A DNA stretch of 64,000 bases, taken from assembly GCA_963995525.1 (NCBI GenBank), contig OZ023212.1:8102898-8166897 (forward strand), in the 5' to 3' direction. Under the pieces are notes generated by a model that made no database searches, had not been told where the DNA came from, and saw only the letters and a program-made list of their open reading frames with translations. Source of the stretch: Escarpia spicata. Its lineage: Eukaryota > Annelida > Polychaeta > Sabellida > Siboglinidae. The translations under genes were made by a program, and so were the position numbers. Shown here piece by piece: positions 1-9,399 of this stretch; position 1 is the stretch's first letter, and each line of letters begins with the position of its first letter.

Positions 1-257
1 CCTAGCAAACTGCGACTGGGTGTGGCTCCAGCAACACTACCCACGTCTGGCTCATGACAACAATAGCCTATGCAACCGCTTGCACGAAACAGTTCCGCTA
101 GGGTTACATAATATATTATACTTGTTGCGTTCTTTGTGGGGTCGTATATGTCAACCGGCCCAAAACACGAACGGATTATATGCTCACGAACATATTATTA
201 TTTGTAAGTTAACAACTTCATATTTACTTTTTTCTAAACATGTCTTGTTCGTTTTAT
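1..257. other. Left flank of the Polinton, no gene seen
   Basis: AT-rich sequence with only short open frames and no recognisable protein motif. It ends at the 6-bp target duplication of the neighbouring Polinton, so it is the host DNA into which the element inserted. Confidence 0.6.
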
Positions 258-263
258 TATGCC
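258..263. repeat. Target site duplication, left copy (TATGCC)
   Basis: TATGCC lies immediately outside the left inverted repeat. The same six bases lie immediately outside the right inverted repeat at 12175-12180. A 6-bp duplication is the known hallmark of Polinton/Maverick integration. Confidence 0.9.
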
Positions 264-637
264 AGTAGTTATTAGGGCTCCGCTGCCCCCGTGCAGAGTC
301 AAAGATCAAAGGAACATCAAAGGACTTCGGGGCAGTAGCCCCGTTTTGACTCTTTACTTATAAAAAAAAAAAATTGATTAATGACCTGTCATAAAAATCT
401 ACTGATAAAAAGTCTCTTATTTTAATTGGTTTTTGACAGCTTTACTTATAAAAAAAAGTTTGATTGATGACCGTGCCGCCGACCCACCGCAGCACGCCGC
501 CTGTTCTTCTAAGTACATTAGAGCTGTCCTCTAGTAGCTATACTTGCTATGATAATGTAGAATGTAGCGCCTCTAGTGTAAGAATGAGTAATAAGTCATT
601 TATGCGTAAGGAGACTATATAGTGGTTATACACGAGG
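264..637 (+). repeat. Polinton left terminal inverted repeat
   Basis: About 374 bp that match, in reverse complement, 11788-12174. The outer end reads AGTAGTTATTAGGGCTCC and the inner end reads GTGGTTATACACGAGG. The arms differ by small indels. For example, the left arm has a short hairpin CGGGGCAGTAGCCCCG near 330-345 where the right arm has lost about 5 bp, and the right arm has a short internal duplication. The near-identity suggests a moderately recent insertion. Confidence 0.92.
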
Positions 638-667
638 TGTAGTCAGTAGTGTCTCTAGATCAGCGGT

Positions 668-1093
668 ATGGAGCCTATACGTTTTGGTGGTTCGGTGTCG
701 TTTATCCGTGTCGATTCACTGCATACGGTCGGAAATTCATATCAGTCGAGCACGCTTATCACTTTAGAAAAGCAATGTTTAACGAAGATGAAGAAAACGC
801 GGCGTACATCAAACGGTATAGCGAAGCGACGAAGTTACGGAATCAAGAAAAAGAGAACAGGAGCCGAATGGGATGCCATTAGGGTCGAGTGTATGAAGAG
901 TCTGTTGATGAGCAAGTTCCAAGGGACAACAAAGTTGAAAGACGCCCTATTGGCTACCGGGGAAGCCGAATTGGTGGAGTGAGTACCGTCAAAAGAAGCC
1001 TTCTGGGGTAGCGCTCACGGAGACAAAGAAGGTCAAAATATGCTGGGTAAATTGTTGATGGAGGTGCGCGCTGAATGTAGAAGACATGAATAA
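668..1093 (+). pseudogene. NADAR-domain (YbiA-like) protein gene, broken
   Basis: Recognised from three NADAR (PF08719) blocks in order: an N-terminal block with FISVEHAYHFRKAMF (about 730-780), a central block with LLATGEAELVE (about 945-979), and a C-terminal block with FWGSAHGD followed by GKLLMEVR (about 1001-1069). The likely start is the ATG at 668, just inside the left inverted repeat. The blocks lie in two frames: a shift is needed near 690-705, another near 860, and an in-frame TGA sits at 980-982. NADAR enzymes are known as N-glycosidases that remove ADP-ribose, including from nucleic-acid bases, and are found in bacteria, phages and large DNA viruses. A role against host ADP-ribosylation is inference. 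Its place at the element's edge suggests an accessory cargo gene. Family assignment is strong; functionality of this copy is unlikely. Confidence 0.85.
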
Positions 1094-1129
1094 AAGCCAT
1101 CGTTCGTTTCCGGCGCACCAGTCGTCAAT

Positions 1130-1737
1130 ATGAGCGCGTCGTTGAAGCATCCTTTTACGTTTATAGTGGCTGGCCCTATGGGGTGCGGTAAGACTACTTT
1201 CGTCACTCGTCTACTACAGTTCGCTTCTTCCATGATCGAGCCGCCTCCGGAGAAAATCCTGTGGTGTTACGGCCTGTGGCAATCCGCCTACGAATCTATG
1301 ACAGCCGATATAGAATTCGTAGACGGTTTACTGGATCCGAAGATTTTAGACGCCAAAACGAGGACGCTTCTAGTACTCGATGACCTTATGGAGGAAACCG
1401 ATAGCCGGGTCACGACCTTCTTCACTAAAAAAAGTCATCACTGCAATGCGTCCGTCATACAGCTTCTGCAGAATATTTTTCCAAAATAGAGAGAAAATCG
1501 CACAATCAGCCTGAATGCGAAATACATGGTGCTATTCAAGAACCCCCGGGACGCCGGACAAGTAGGTCACCTGGCAAAACAGATATATCCGGGTAGAGTC
1601 AAATTCATGATGCCACGTCAGCAGCTTACGGTTATCTTCTAACATATCTGAAACAGGAAACAGCGGAAAATATGTGTTTGCGCACGTGTATTTTCCCCGA
1701 CGATCGCATTCAGTACGTCTACGTAAGGAGAGTATAA
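1130..1737 (+). pseudogene. Polinton genome-packaging ATPase (FtsK/HerA-like, A32 type), broken
   Basis: The start ATG at 1130 is followed by a Walker A loop GPMGCGKTT (about 1175-1200) and a Walker B stretch TLLVLDDLMEE (about 1367-1399). This is the layout of the A32-like ATPases that pump DNA into Polinton, adenovirus-related and poxvirus capsids. A TAG at 1487-1489 interrupts the frame. The same frame then continues through a family-typical block (YMVLFKNPRDAGQ, about 1525-1563). A shift before about 1630 moves the last part, with YGYLL and the C-terminal strand, into another frame that ends with TAA at 1735-1737. The total, about 200 codons, matches the family's usual short length. The gene reads in the same direction as the following capsid-related genes. 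One stop plus one shift make it a pseudogene unless they are sequencing errors. Confidence 0.88.
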
Positions 1738-1774
1738 AAAGAGGAACGTGTCACAGCGGACGTCAGTCGTCAGG

Positions 1775-2123
1775 ATGACAGCGCGCGTCAAGAAGCACAT
1801 TATTATGCTGGAGATGATGCATAGATATATATAAGAGTGACAAGTTGATAAAAGCCATCATTCGCAACGCTGACTCCGATTTCATCTGTAGTCTGTGCGA
1901 CTGTGCGTACAACATATTGAAAGGGAACGTGAAATTGACAGCGAACCATAAACAAATACTGACACAATACAAGAAGCATATGCGATCGTTGACGAAAACG
2001 AAGTTAATCATCAGGAAGAAGCGAGCGGACTTGCAAACGGGTTCGGGCGGCTTTCTGACGTCACTGCTAGCTCCGATGGCGAGCACCGTCCTTCTCTCGC
2101 TGCTCAGGCAGGTTATCGGGTGA
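1775..2123 (+). pseudogene. Small basic Polinton protein (virion core/pX-like), frameshifted
   Basis: A short Lys/Arg-rich protein of about 110 residues. The N-terminal piece starts at ATG 1775 with ARVKKH and runs into TAA after about 19 codons. The main body continues in another frame from about 1824, so one shift lies near 1820-1830. The body has a Cys-containing core (FICSLCDCAYNILKG), a basic middle and a C-terminal Gly/Leu-rich hydrophobic tail (GGFLTSLLAP). This combination is a recurrent small gene in animal Polintons. A comparison with adenovirus core or membrane-active minor proteins (pX/pVI) rests on that tail and on basicity, and is inference. Its TGA overlaps the ATG of the next gene (TGATG at 2121-2125), which suggests compact coupled expression. 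Confidence 0.7.
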
Positions 2124-2706
2124 TGCAGCATGCTAAGAAGATGGTGTTGGTAGACCCGCGGTTGGTGTAGAGTCTCCTGCCGCTGATCGACCAGCCACCG
2201 AGCACGACCCGATCGCCTGCGATGAATAGCCTGGACAGCGACATGAAGGACGTTCTAGACCGTTTGGATTTATCCGAGCGAGCGAATGTAGCGTCGTACA
2301 ATCAACTGCTGAGTCGTTACAATTCGATAGAGGCGATTCGAGCGGCGTGTCCTTGGTGAGCCCCGAGGGTAAGGAGGAGGAGGCGGTCCAGCCGCTGCCG
2401 CCGTCATCGCTGAGCGGTATAGAGCGCGAGATCGTGGAAAAAGTACCGAAAACGCTGAGAGGGAAAGCCCGTCTCCTGATCGAGAAAATGAAAACCGACC
2501 CGTTGTGTCGATGGAACGACCGCGGCGAATTCGTGTACGAGGGTCAACCTATCGCTGGAAGTAACATGGTCGATCTCGTGAACGACCTCATGCGAACGAG
2601 GAAGAAGGCGGTACCGCCGGTTGGGTGGGAAGCGTTCGGGGACCGTATGAGGCGTCTGAACGTCCGTATGGAACTCGTCGGTAACGCCCGGCATCGAGCG
2701 TACATA

Positions 2707-2752
<46 letters not shown>

Positions 2753-2826
2753 CGACGCCTGGTAAAGGTAAACGTCGCCGTCGGCGTCGCACTGAATCTC
2801 TAGAGCGAAAGTGGGAGGAGTATTAA
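2123..2826 (+). pseudogene. Conserved Polinton protein with C-terminal polyglutamine tract, broken
   Basis: Starts at ATG 2123, overlapping the previous stop. The N-terminal half (to about 2340) contains an in-frame TAG near 2168 and then a helical region (SDMKDVLDRLDLSERAN). A shift near 2335-2350 joins it to the second half, open to TAA at 2824-2826. That half has the well-conserved Polinton blocks WNDRGEFVYEGQPIAGSN and MVDLVNDLMR, then a region PVGWEAFGDRMRRLNV. The end differs from the family norm: 15 consecutive glutamines (one CAA and fourteen CAG, 2707-2751) precede a Lys/Arg-rich tail. The protein's function is not established; its conserved place beside capsid genes suggests a virion or assembly role, which is inference. 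Confidence 0.72.
2710..2751 (+). repeat. (CAG)14 trinucleotide repeat inside a Polinton gene
   Basis: Fourteen uninterrupted CAG codons after one CAA, encoding polyglutamine just before the basic C-terminus of the gene at 2123-2826. The purity suggests recent expansion. Confidence 0.95.
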
Positions 2827-2960
2827 AGAGGTTGAAACGCCGCCGTCGGAGTCACTCACAATGCACCCTCGAAGGTCGTCGTCGTCGGCGAAGTCGCAGC
2901 GGCTTTCGCTTTATATATGTGTATATTTTTCGTCGTAAATTGGTCGTCGTCGCCGTGGTC

Positions 2961-4089
2961 ATGGTGTCCCGGCGGCCTCGTGGTACGCAACGAAAGCGCC
3001 GCCGCCGCCGCACTCAACGAGACGACGACCGCCGCCTGAAGCGCGCCTACTTCGACCCGAAACAGGCGAGTAGCTACGGCTGTGTCGACGCGTTGCACAG
3101 GGCGGCGGGAGTACGCAAACCGGTCGTGAAGCAGTGGCTAGCGGCGCAGTCACTTACACCTGCACAAACCGGTGAAACGACGTTTCAAACGACGTTGCGT
3201 TATCGTAGGCAGTCGAAACCAGCAGTGGCAAGCCGACCTCGTCGACGTAGCTAAACTGAAAAAGCACAACGACGGTATAACGTTCCTATTGACGGTCATC
3301 GACATCTTTTCGAAGCGGACGTGGTGCGTGCCGTTGAAGAGTAAAGCCGGCCCGGCGCTCGTTGCGGACTTCGAGTACCTGCTGCAGCACCAAGAGCAAC
3401 CGCCGAACGTGCTGCAGACCGATAAAGGGACGAAGTTTCTCAACAGACCCTTTCAGAAACCGTTGACGGAATACTGCGTCCACCGTTTCGTGACGCATAA
3501 CGAGGAGAATAAAGCGAATGTCGTGGAAAGATTCAACCGGACGCTAAAGACTCGCATGTGGAGGTACTTTACGAAGCATCAGACGCTGAGATACGTAGAG
3601 CCGTTACCGGACTTCGTGCGGTCGTACAACAACGCCTACCATCGACGCATCGGTAGGACGCCGGCGAGTGTCAACGCCGCGAACGAGGAGAGTGTGTGGC
3701 AACGGTTGTACGGCGGCGAAGCTCGAGGCTGCAAGCCGAAACTGCGTGAGGGAGATCGCGTACGTATAAGCAAGGCAAAGGGTCGGTTCAAGAAAGGGTA
3801 CATGGCTAACTGGAGCGAAGAGCTCTTCACCGTCGTAGAAACGCGTCCGTCCGATCCTCCCGTTTACCGCTTGAAGGACGACGCCGGGACGGTACTAGAC
3901 GGGACCTTCTACGAACCGGAGCTGCAACGAGTAGTCGTCCCGGAGGATAAACGGTATCGCGTGGAGGCCGTTCTACAGCGTCGTTGACGACGCGAAGGCG
4001 GTGCGGAGGTACTCGTGAAATGGAGCGGTTATCCGGCTTCCTTCAACAGCTGGATCGACGCCGAGGCGCTCGTGGACTATAAAGGGTAG
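2961..4089 (+). pseudogene. Polinton retroviral-like integrase with chromodomain, broken
   Basis: Catalyses strand transfer of the element's ends into host DNA. The likely start, ATG 2961, opens an Arg-rich N-terminus followed by a helical segment (KRAYFDPKQASSYGCVDALH) in one frame. A shift near 3155-3165 moves into the frame holding the catalytic core. The core keeps all three acidic residues: D in WQADLVD (3235-3237), D in LQTDKGTKF (3421-3423) and E in VVERFNRTLK (3526-3528), with 34 residues between the last two. An SH3-like C-terminal region (about 3740-3930) follows. A TGA at 3985-3987 interrupts the frame, and the same frame then encodes a chromodomain (VLVKWSGYPASFNSWID, about 4009-4059) ending at TAG 4087-4089. 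Chromodomains in this family are thought to guide integration to marked chromatin. The catalytic core itself is undamaged. Confidence 0.93.
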
Positions 4090-4091
4090 GA

Positions 4092-4850
4092 TACCGTAGT
4101 ACCGACGCGAAAAAGACGCGGCTCGGGGGCTGCCTGTGGTACAAAGATACCGCCGGGTTCATGGAGGCGACCGCGAATACTAACAACGGGTACGCGCAGT
4201 GGCGCCTCTTCACGCGGGACAGTCACGAGGTGGAGATGATGGGACGCCTGCACGTCGACGTGTTCATGCAAGACCGATACCTACTGAACGGCGTCGACGT
4301 GAAGGTACATCTGGTGCGCGCGAAGGACTCATTCGCGCTCATAGGAGCGCAAGTCGATCCGGGGTGGAAAATCGTGCTGCTGGAGACCTACCCGCAAGTG
4401 CGAAAAGCTAAGGTGAACCCGTCCGTCCAGCTCGGTCACATTAAAGCGTTGGCGCGGGGAAAGGCCAAGTACCCGCTACGTCGGGTCGACAGCAAGGTGT
4501 TCTCGATACCGCAGGGCACGATGTCTCACACGCACGAGAACGTCTACCTGGGCATCCTCCCGAAACGCGTGTTCCTGGCCCTGATCGACAACGACGCCTA
4601 TAAAGGGACCTACGCTAGAAACCCGTTCAACGCGAAGCACAACGACATAAACTTCCTCCCTCTCTACGTCGACGGATGCCAGGTACTGAGCAAGCCGCTG
4701 CACCCGGACTTCGGGCACCAACGTTACATCCGAAGCTACATGAACCTCTTCGGGGCAACGGGAAAGGCTTACGAGGAAGAGGGAAACGACCTGTCGCGCA
4801 ACGAATTCGCTGCCGGTCCACCATCGACTTTCGGGCGCCGGCAGTGGCGG
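4092..4850 (+). pseudogene. Major capsid protein (hexon-like, double jelly-roll), internal fragment
   Basis: The open frame continues upstream of ATG 4161 through LWYKDTAGFMEAT, a stretch that belongs inside the capsid protein, so 4161 is not the real start. The fragment runs through RLHVDVFMQDRYLLNGVDVK, a block AKYPLRRVDSKVFSIPQG and NPFNAKHNDI to GNDLSRNEFAAG near 4800-4820. Then recognisable capsid sequence stops and meets antisense polymerase sequence. The beginning of the frame falls directly after the integrase stop at 4089, so the N-terminal part (roughly 100-150 residues by family length) has been deleted. The C-terminal part is also gone. In an intact Polinton this protein would form the icosahedral shell. 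No premature stop is seen inside the fragment, in contrast to its neighbours. Confidence 0.8.
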
Positions 4851-4854
4851 CCTC

Positions 4855-7316
4855 ACCTCGCGCCACCGGCATTCCCACATCTCGACGACGGTGAGTGACG
4901 AAACGGCGAAGGTAGGTCGTAATAGCATTCGTCTCGGCATAGAGTTGAGTCATCGGCTTCCCGTTAACGTCGTTCCTCGCCTTCCTCGTACACGGGCAGC
5001 CGTGGAAGAAGCATCTTTGGAATTGGTACGCCGTTCGCGTGTCTCGACACCAGCCGTCGACCCGGTATTTGCCGATGCGTTTCTCGCGCCCGTTGTGCTA
5101 GTGTCGTATGCGCACCCCCCGTCCGTTCGAACTCCCACGTCAGCCACTGCACGGCCATACGGCTGTAGCGGTGCACGCATTCCGGCCGATAGGCGTCCTC
5201 CTCGCGGCGGCGCGTATGCCACCCCGTCGGCATGTCTTGCATGATAGCCCATAGGTAGAGCCCGTTCGCGTCAAACCCCACGATCGAGCGACAAGTTCGC
5301 GCCGACTCGCCGTACTCTTTCCGGCGTAGAACGGTTATGTCGGCATCGTTATGACGCGCGAAGATGATCGAGGGACAGCCGACGATCTGCGATCGTATGA
5401 GCCGGTGCAGGTCCTTGTTCGGCTCGTTGAAGAGAGTGAAGTGAATCGTCGACGGGAGATCGCTGAACAGGTAGAGTAGCGTTAGACCTGGTACGCTGAT
5501 GGCGTCTTTGAACATATCGATGCGACGCTGCTGGTAGAAGGCGAACTGTTTGTCGACGGCCTCCAAGGACGGTACCACGTCTCGGTTGTTGTACCACACG
5601 AGGAAGTCACGCAGTGTCCTCATTCCTTCGTCGCGCCATACCGTCAGGCAACTCTCGTACGCCTCTGCGGAGATCCCTTCGCGTTTCAGGTGGCTGTAGA
5701 ACGCTTCACGCGGCGGCAGTTTGGTGTCGTCTAGTTTCCACAACTCGTCGAGGTACTCATAGGGGAAGTACCCCTTCGTCACTTCGCAGCCGTAAGCCTT
5801 CAGAAACTTATCATAGCTGAAACCGGGGGCCAGGTAGTTGGTGATGTCTAAGAACTTGAGCGTCGCCGTCGCTAGACACATCAAGTTGTTCTGTCGTTTG
5901 ATCGTAAACCCCGACGATGTGTCCCGTCCTTCGGTCATGAGCAGTGGAGTGAGATACTTTTTGACGACGTTCAAGTCGTACTTACCCGAATTGAAACCGA
6001 GGACAGGGAATTGGCGTAGATGCCCCCACAGACGGTCGGCGAGTACGGTGTACGGGGACTTGTCCGACGCCACCCCCTCGTCGGTAGCGGCTGCGGCGGC
6101 GGCTTGCCATTCGTCGTCGAGCGCGTCGATCGCTTCGAAGGTCGCTCACGGCCTCCAGGGCGTCGATCAGGCGCTTCGCGAGCTCGTTCAAATCCCCGGT
6201 CGTGACGAAGCATTGCGCCGCCTCGTCGCCGGGGACGTTCGACGCGATACTCACGCTGAGTAGCTCGTGTCGGGCTATCCAACGGCATTTGGCGCTATCA
6301 GCCGGCATGTCGCGATCGTCCAAGTAGCACTCGAAATCGAATTTCGCTCTGTACGGGTAGTAGCGCAGGGGCTCGGCCTCGAAGATACCCTCATCCTCCA
6401 ACTGTTGAAACACGGACGGCGTTGGGTGGTAGACACCGCCGGGGAAGACGTGGTGAACGCCACCCTCGCACGTCGCTTCGTGACGCCGTAGTTTAGCGGC
6501 GGTTCACCACAGCGATTCACCGCACTTACTGCCTAGGAACGTTTGAGTGAACCGCGAGATGTCGGTTATATACGAATAGTGCGCGTCGTATAGATTTACG
6601 TTCATGGTAATGGGGTACCTGCAGAGGGAACGACGGACCAATTCGGCGCCTGTTTTCCCGTGCGTCTCCCCCTCCGTCAGTCGATACACGGCCACGTTGG
6701 TTTCGAAGACCGTCTCCACCCGTTCGAGTTCGTTCAGAGGAATGCCGGCGAAAGCGTAGGGATTCACCCCGTAGCCACCGCAGTAGTCGGCGTAGAGCCG
6801 TAAGGCGGGGGCCGTCAAACGGGTAGTGTTTACTACGGTATCGCCGCCCGTGTCTATTCTTCTTCTATGAAGCGCCAAACAACGGACGAGGCATAAGTTA
6901 TCGGTGTAAGGCTTACCGCGTTGATCTTTCGCTAGAGCAACGACCGTCCTGTTGGCGTACAGGTAGGCGGGAAGTTGCGCGTCGAGACAACCGATGGGAT
7001 GGTGGACGATAGCGTTGAGGAAGTAGGTAACTTTCATTACCAATTCGGCGACCCACCCCGAGTCGGGTCGTTGCGCTATCACGTACTGTAGAACGATGGG
7101 TTGTCGGACGGCGTCGAGGAAGCGTTCGAACGCCGAGGCGTCGGTTATGAGCGCGGGGGCTTCGAAGAATCGACCGCAACAATTACAAGACGAGTGATAA
7201 TACCTAAAACGTCCCGTCTCCTTGTGTCGTAGAATAAACCCAAAATTCTAGTTTATTTTAAATGCTCGAGTTTGCTCCTCGAACATTTGTCGTAGTCTGG
7301 GGTCGAGTGTGGCCAT
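4855..7316 (-). pseudogene. Protein-primed family B DNA polymerase, broken and C-terminally truncated
   Basis: Replicates the Polinton genome by protein priming. The likely start is the ATG at 7316. Exonuclease motifs are visible: Exo I in KFDFECYLD (near 6338), Exo II in FNSGKYDLNVV (near 5977) and Exo III in WYNNRDVVP (near 5590). Polymerase motif A is GFDANGLYL (near 5270). Further on lies CFFHGCPC (near 5010), then WECRWREV (near 4875-4855), where homology ends. The sequence beyond is capsid gene, so polymerase motifs B and C (the second catalytic Asp pair) are missing. Other lesions are a TAG near 7249, a TGA at 6502-6504, and shifts near 6135, 5035 and 4905. About 820 codons remain of a family usually above 1,000. 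The zinc-finger gene ends 15 bp upstream on the same strand. Confidence 0.92.
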
Positions 7317-7330
7317 GTCCAAACAATCGG

Positions 7331-7756
7331 TCAGTTGATAATTATATCTCGACTGGATAGGACCGCGCGACGTAGACGTCCGTATACTAGACCAGTGCTC
7401 TTGAACGGTACACCGTAGACCGGCCGACTACACCGCCTCCTCGTCGGCGTCATCATCGTCGCTAGGTGGCGGCGGTGACGGTGGCGGCGGTGGTGGTACC
7501 TTTTTTCACCGCAGGTCGTTCTCAAATGTCTCAACATATTACCACGACGGGTGAACGATCGATTGCTTTTCGGACATTTACAGCAGTCATCCTCCTTTCC
7601 GCTACCGGAATCCTTTAAATGTCTCGTTAGCCCTCTACGATAGACGAACTTCCGATCGCAATTCGGGCATTGGTACTGCTACGGTGGCTTATTTTTACAC
7701 GAGTGCCCCGCCTCGACGGCTCGACCGCAGAAGGGGCAGAACATCGCTGCCACCAT
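7331..7756 (-). pseudogene. C2H2-type zinc-finger protein of the Polinton, one premature stop
   Basis: The frame begins at ATG 7756 (a second in-frame ATG is at 7744) with a CxxC pair, CPFCG. A TAG falls after KNKPP, near 7678. The same frame then continues with two fingers: YQCPNCDRKFVYRRGLTRH with Cys2-His spacing typical of C2H2, and a second with CCKCPKS then RRGNMLRHLRTTC. The tail is a His/Arg-rich run (from about 7510 downward) ending at TGA 7331-7333, 15 bp before the polymerase start on the same strand. Such fingers bind DNA or RNA; a regulatory or replication-accessory role here is inference from position. If translation restarts at a downstream methionine, the fingers after the stop could still be made. 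Confidence 0.7.
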
Positions 7757-7759
7757 TCT

Positions 7760-8230
7760 AGTCAACACCGACAACTATATTAACTACGACAAAGCCACTA
7801 CGCTCCCTATAACCGCTAGGAGTGATGACGATGATGATGAAACGGCTGTGATCTTTGACCTCACTGTTTGCCGTGAGACGGAACGATGTTAGTCGAGCTA
7901 AAAAAAACGGCGCCAGCGAGCGAGCGCTGGTGGCTTAACGTGTGGGCCTTTATTAAATGTACCCCGCTGTTGTTGAGGCAACTGACTGCATTGGTGTGGG
8001 TCTTTATTAAATGCAAGGTAGCGGCGTTTCATGCCTTTATTAAGCATTTGGTTGTTTTGCGTATTGTTTTTCAAATAAGCGGAACATTATATGTAGGGGC
8101 AGCAGCAACTTGTGAGCCTTTATTAGGGCGTTTCTTGTATGGTGAAATTAAACGTGTTTTGCGTAATAGTAAACAACAATGTTCATACGTTTACAACGTT
8201 TTATTAAGCATAATACATCAAGCGCTACTA
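7760..8230. other. Polinton intergenic region with repeated CTTTATTAAATG motifs
   Basis: Separates the minus-strand zinc-finger/polymerase pair from the minus-strand gene cluster beyond 8480. The motif CTTTATTAA recurs (near 7948, 8010, 8035 and, partly, 8119), roughly 30-60 bp apart. A 119-codon plus-strand frame (7886-8245) merely translates these repeats and shows no recognisable domain, so I do not call it a gene. Confidence 0.45.
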
Positions 8231-8465
8231 AATCTATCGAGATGATTAAAGTTCGTTATAGAAGTCTTCTAGCGTGCATACGTTTTCAACGTTTGATTAA
8301 GCAAATTAAAGTTCGTTATAGAAGTCTTCTTCTAGTAGCGCGCATACGTTTTCAACGTTTATAAAGCAGATTAAAGTTCGTTATAGTAGTATCGAAATGT
8401 TCGTTATAGAAGTCGATCTGGCGTGCATACGTTTATTAAGCCGTTTAAAGTTCGTTATAGTAGCC
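8230..8465 (+). repeat. Degenerate short tandem repeat, unit about 70 bp
   Basis: AAAGTTCGTTATAGAAGTC recurs at about 8249, 8309, 8372, 8400 and 8448, followed in most units by GCATACGTTTTCAACGTTT. The repeats vary in length. They end just before the stop of the minus-strand gene at 8481, so they could act as a 3' or regulatory element; that is inference. Confidence 0.7.
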
Positions 8466-8480
8466 AGCAGTAATTAGAAT

Positions 8481-8925
8481 TCAGACAACGAGTCCGGCTC
8501 TTTTCAGCAAGTAGCCCTCTACCGCGCTCTCTAGTATGGTGTTGTGGAAGCAGACAGTCCAATCGGTCCCTAGCAACCAGTCGGCTACCTGTTTCACGAG
8601 GTCGGCTTCCGCGGCTCGGCCCGGCTGGAGCGCGCATTGATCGTGCAGGATGAGTATCAGTCTCGTCACGCACGGCACGAGCGAACGATTTAGGTACGAA
8701 TCGAGCACTCGCTGGAAGAAACGACTGGATATGTCAGCCACAATTTCGTACATCCTTCGGTAGCGTCGGTTAGGTCGGCCGGCTCGGTACTCGTCCATGT
8801 GAATGAAGGGGCACCCTTCGTCGGGGACACACTAACCGCAGTAGCGCCGCGCGCGTCCCAATAACGTTTCCCCGAGCGCTTCGGCGAAGGCGTACAGTAA
8901 ATATTGCGTCCGCGCTTCACGCGTC
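8481..8925 (-). pseudogene. Unrecognised Polinton gene, mostly helical, one stop
   Basis: A minus-strand frame ending at TGA 8481-8483 with about 145 codons. It reads EARTQYLLYAFAEALGE near its upstream end, meets a TAG near 8834, then continues in frame through CPFIHMDEYRAGRP and a long predicted-helical stretch (SRFFQRVLDSYLNRS, ILILHDQCALQPG). I do not recognise a family. The continuous frame on both sides of a single stop, and its match in strand to the neighbouring broken frames, argue that it was coding. It may be the C-terminal part of one longer gene that starts at 10133. The true start is not visible. Confidence 0.45.
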
Positions 8926-8926
8926 C

Positions 8927-9357
8927 TTAGGAGGAAGGAAGGAAGGATGGAATTGAGTGGCCGGTATCAACGGCGGTAGCCTTTCCGACGACGACGACAA
9001 CGCCGCCGATGAAATTGTCACGACCGGTGGAGGCGCCGAAACGACGGGGTATAGGGTCGCGTACGTTGGCGGTGCAGGTGGTGATTACGTCGAAGCCGTC
9101 GAATACGCTTCGTCGCAAGTGGGTAGAAAGTTGACCACCTCCAATAACGGCCATGGAGCGGCGAGGCGGCGTCAAAATGCATTTCACGCGGTTCGCAATG
9201 CGCTCGTCCGCGGAGTCCCTCACAGCGTCGGCAAAGGCGATATCTGCAGGCTTGTGCTCAACTTCCACCGCGTACGGCGATACAGCCGGTGCCTCGTGCA
9301 CGCCCCTCAAAGCGTCGGCGATTATACTGTCGAGTACACGATCCCGGTCGACATCCT
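8927..9357 (-). pseudogene. Unrecognised Polinton coding remnant
   Basis: Minus-strand open frame with protein-like composition, including DSIIADALRGVHEAP, VEHKPADIAFADAV and SMAVIGGGQLSTHLRR. It lies between, and on the same strand as, the broken frames at 8481-8925 and 9400-10133 and may be the middle of one gene split by shifts. The plus-strand frame across it (8957-9547) looks like a shadow. No domain recognised. Confidence 0.4.
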
Positions 9358-9399
9358 ACAACACAGAAAGCGAAGCGTTAGTTGGCATTCAAAAGCGTT

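Noticed and set aside
4476..4940. Minus-strand 154-codon frame over the capsid fragment
   Set aside because: Only its first part (to about 4855) belongs to the polymerase; the rest is antisense to capsid coding sequence.
7886..8245. Plus-strand 119-codon frame with recurring FIKC motifs
   Set aside because: The recurring motifs are translations of the DNA repeat CTTTATTAAATG; no homology recognised.
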